15,738 nucleotides of DNA, taken from NCBI GenBank assembly GCA_023394655.1, contig JAEXAG010000054.1, positions 1 to 15,738 on the forward strand. Direction: 5' to 3'. The number at the start of each line of letters is the position of its first letter. Within the stretch, counting starts at the first letter, position 1. The position numbers were made by a program, and so were the translations under genes. Below are positions 14,498 through 15,738 of the stretch, piece by piece. The notes beneath the pieces were generated by a model. It was not told where the DNA came from. It did not search any database and was given only the letters and a program-made list of their open reading frames with translations. The DNA comes from Pseudomonadota bacterium (GTDB lineage: Bacteria > Pseudomonadota > Gammaproteobacteria > Xanthomonadales > Xanthomonadaceae).

Positions 14498-15734
14498 AGC
14501 GAAGTGCCTCCGCCGGCGGCGTACGCGAGGCGCGCCAGGCCGGGTAGATGGTGGCCAGGAACGCCATGACCAGCGCCACGCAGGCGATGATCACCACGTT
14601 GTCCGCGCGCAGTTCGGTCGGCAGGCCAGTGATGTAATAGACATCCGCCGGCAGCAGCTGCACGCCCAGCATGGACTCGATCACCCCGAGGATCGACTCG
14701 AGGTTCAGCGTGAGCAGGATGCCGCCGATCACGCCGGCGATGGTGCCGATGACGCCGATCAGCGTGCCCTGCACCATGAAGGTCTGCATGACCTGCGCCG
14801 GGCTCACACCGAGCGTGCGCTGGATGGCGATATCGGCCTGCTTGTCGGTCACCAGCATCACCTGCGAGGACACCAGGTTGAACGCGCCCATCGCGATGAT
14901 CAGCGAGAGCAGGATGCCCATCACCGTCTTCTCCATCTTCAACGCATGGAACATGTTGGCGTTCTCGTACATCCAGTCGCTGACCCGATAGGCGCCACCG
15001 AGGTTGATGGCCAGATCGGTCGCCACCCGACCGGCATCATCCATGTCCTTCATCTTCAGGCGCACGCCGGTCACCGAGTCGCCCATCCGCAACACCCGCT
15101 GGATGTCGTGGATGTTGACCAGCGCCAGGCCCTTGTCGAATTCGTTGTAGCCGGCGTCGAAGATGCCGGAAACCGTGAAACGCTTGGTCTGCGGCACGGC
15201 GCCGACCGGGGTGGCGCTGATCCGCGAGGTCATCGCGATCACGCTGTCGCCCACCGAGACGCCCAGCCATGCCGCCAGCTCGCGGCCGAGCACGATGTTG
15301 AACTCGCCGGCGCGCAGCGAGGCAAGCTCCCCCCGGCTCATCTTGCGGTCGATCATCGAGACCTCGCCTTCCTGCGCCGGATCGATGCCGCGGATCATCG
15401 AGGGCTGCTCGCGCGGGCCCTGCAGGAGTCCCTGGGTGTCGATGAAAGGCGCCGCACCGGCCACCCGCGGATCGCGCTTGGCCAGGTCGATCGCCTCGCG
15501 CCAGTTGCCCATTTCCGCGCCTTCCGCGCTGACCGTGGCGTGCGCGACCATCGAAAGCATGCGGTCGCGGATCTCGCGCTGGAAGCCGCCCATCACCGAG
15601 AGCGTGGTGATCAGCACCGCCACGCCCAGCGCGATCCCCAGCATCGAGGCCAGCGAGATGAACGAGATGAAGCCATTGCGGCGCTTGGCGCGCAGGTAGC
15701 GCAGGCCGATCGCGACGGGCAGCGGTTTGAACAT
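14490..15734 (-). CDS. lolC: Lipoprotein-releasing ABC transporter permease (LolC/LolE family)
   Basis: The 414-residue inner-membrane permease has the LolC/E plan: TM1 (about 26-48), a large periplasmic MacB_PCD domain (about 50-265), then TM2 (271-293), TM3 (318-345) and TM4 (379-398), ending with the characteristic YPAWRASRTPPAEALRYE. In the periplasmic part, ATPVGAVPQ (174-182) resembles the proline-bounded Hook loop through which LolC contacts LolA, which suggests LolC (or a homodimeric LolF) over LolE; this is from memory of the family. The ATG at 15734 is complete, but only 4 nt of upstream sequence is in the window, so promoter, SD and any second permease gene cannot be seen. It heads the visible minus-strand run. 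Confidence 0.9.
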   Translation of the reverse strand: MFKPLPVAIGLRYLRAKRRNGFISFISLASMLGIALGVAVLITTLSVMGGFQREIRDRMLSMVAHATVSAEGAEMGNWREAIDLAKRDPRVAGAAPFIDTQGLLQGPREQPSMIRGIDPAQEGEVSMIDRKMSRGELASLRAGEFNIVLGRELAAWLGVSVGDSVIAMTSRISATPVGAVPQTKRFTVSGIFDAGYNEFDKGLALVNIHDIQRVLRMGDSVTGVRLKMKDMDDAGRVATDLAINLGGAYRVSDWMYENANMFHALKMEKTVMGILLSLIIAMGAFNLVSSQVMLVTDKQADIAIQRTLGVSPAQVMQTFMVQGTLIGVIGTIAGVIGGILLTLNLESILGVIESMLGVQLLPADVYYITGLPTELRADNVVIIACVALVMAFLATIYPAWRASRTPPAEALRYE

Positions 15735-15738
15735 GGCG

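Noticed and set aside
1..15738. Mobile element, CRISPR array, toxin-antitoxin or defence system
   Set aside because: No transposase, integrase, spaced repeats, small paired genes or defence domains are seen; nearly all sequence is accounted for by housekeeping and envelope genes.

Overview
This is a GC-rich, densely packed bacterial chromosome segment. The protein families and gene order (lolC-lolD-comEC-exbB-exbD-msbA-lpxK-kdsB, then a phosphatase, uvrC and pgsA) point to a Gram-negative gammaproteobacterium, most likely of the Xanthomonadaceae/Lysobacteraceae. That placement is inferred from gene content and order; no search was run.

Left part, plus strand (1-3805): the 3' end of an unrecognised small protein, a clear intrinsic terminator, an AarF/UbiB-type kinase-like membrane protein, a tRNA-Leu with anticodon UAA and encoded CCA, and a membrane-anchored lone glutamate-synthase FMN/Fe-S domain protein that starts 52 nt after the tRNA. 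This gene converges on the minus-strand block with only 5 nt between the stop codons.

Right part, minus strand (3811-15734): eleven genes in one direction, read from right to left. lolC and lolD form the lipoprotein-release ABC transporter. comEC encodes a DNA-uptake channel. exbB and exbD form a proton-driven inner-membrane motor. msbA, lpxK and kdsB act in lipid A flipping, lipid A 4'-phosphorylation and CMP-Kdo synthesis. A low-molecular-weight tyrosine phosphatase, uvrC (nucleotide excision repair) and pgsA (phosphatidylglycerophosphate synthase) follow. Most junctions overlap by 4 or 8 nt or have gaps of 2-7 nt, so translational coupling is likely. The only two wider gaps, comEC-exbB (74 nt) and kdsB-phosphatase (52 nt), both carry perfect inverted repeats, so these are the likely points of internal regulation.

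The theme of the minus-strand block is building and exporting the outer envelope: lipoproteins, lipid A/Kdo and phospholipid. DNA uptake and DNA repair genes are inserted in it. I see no mobile element, CRISPR array, toxin-antitoxin pair or defence island, and no convincing evidence of an undescribed multi-gene system. The best leads are the ExbB/ExbD motor next to MsbA, the orphan GltB-like redox protein, the intra-operon stem-loops, and the apparent absence of TTA codons in a window that carries the tRNA reading them.
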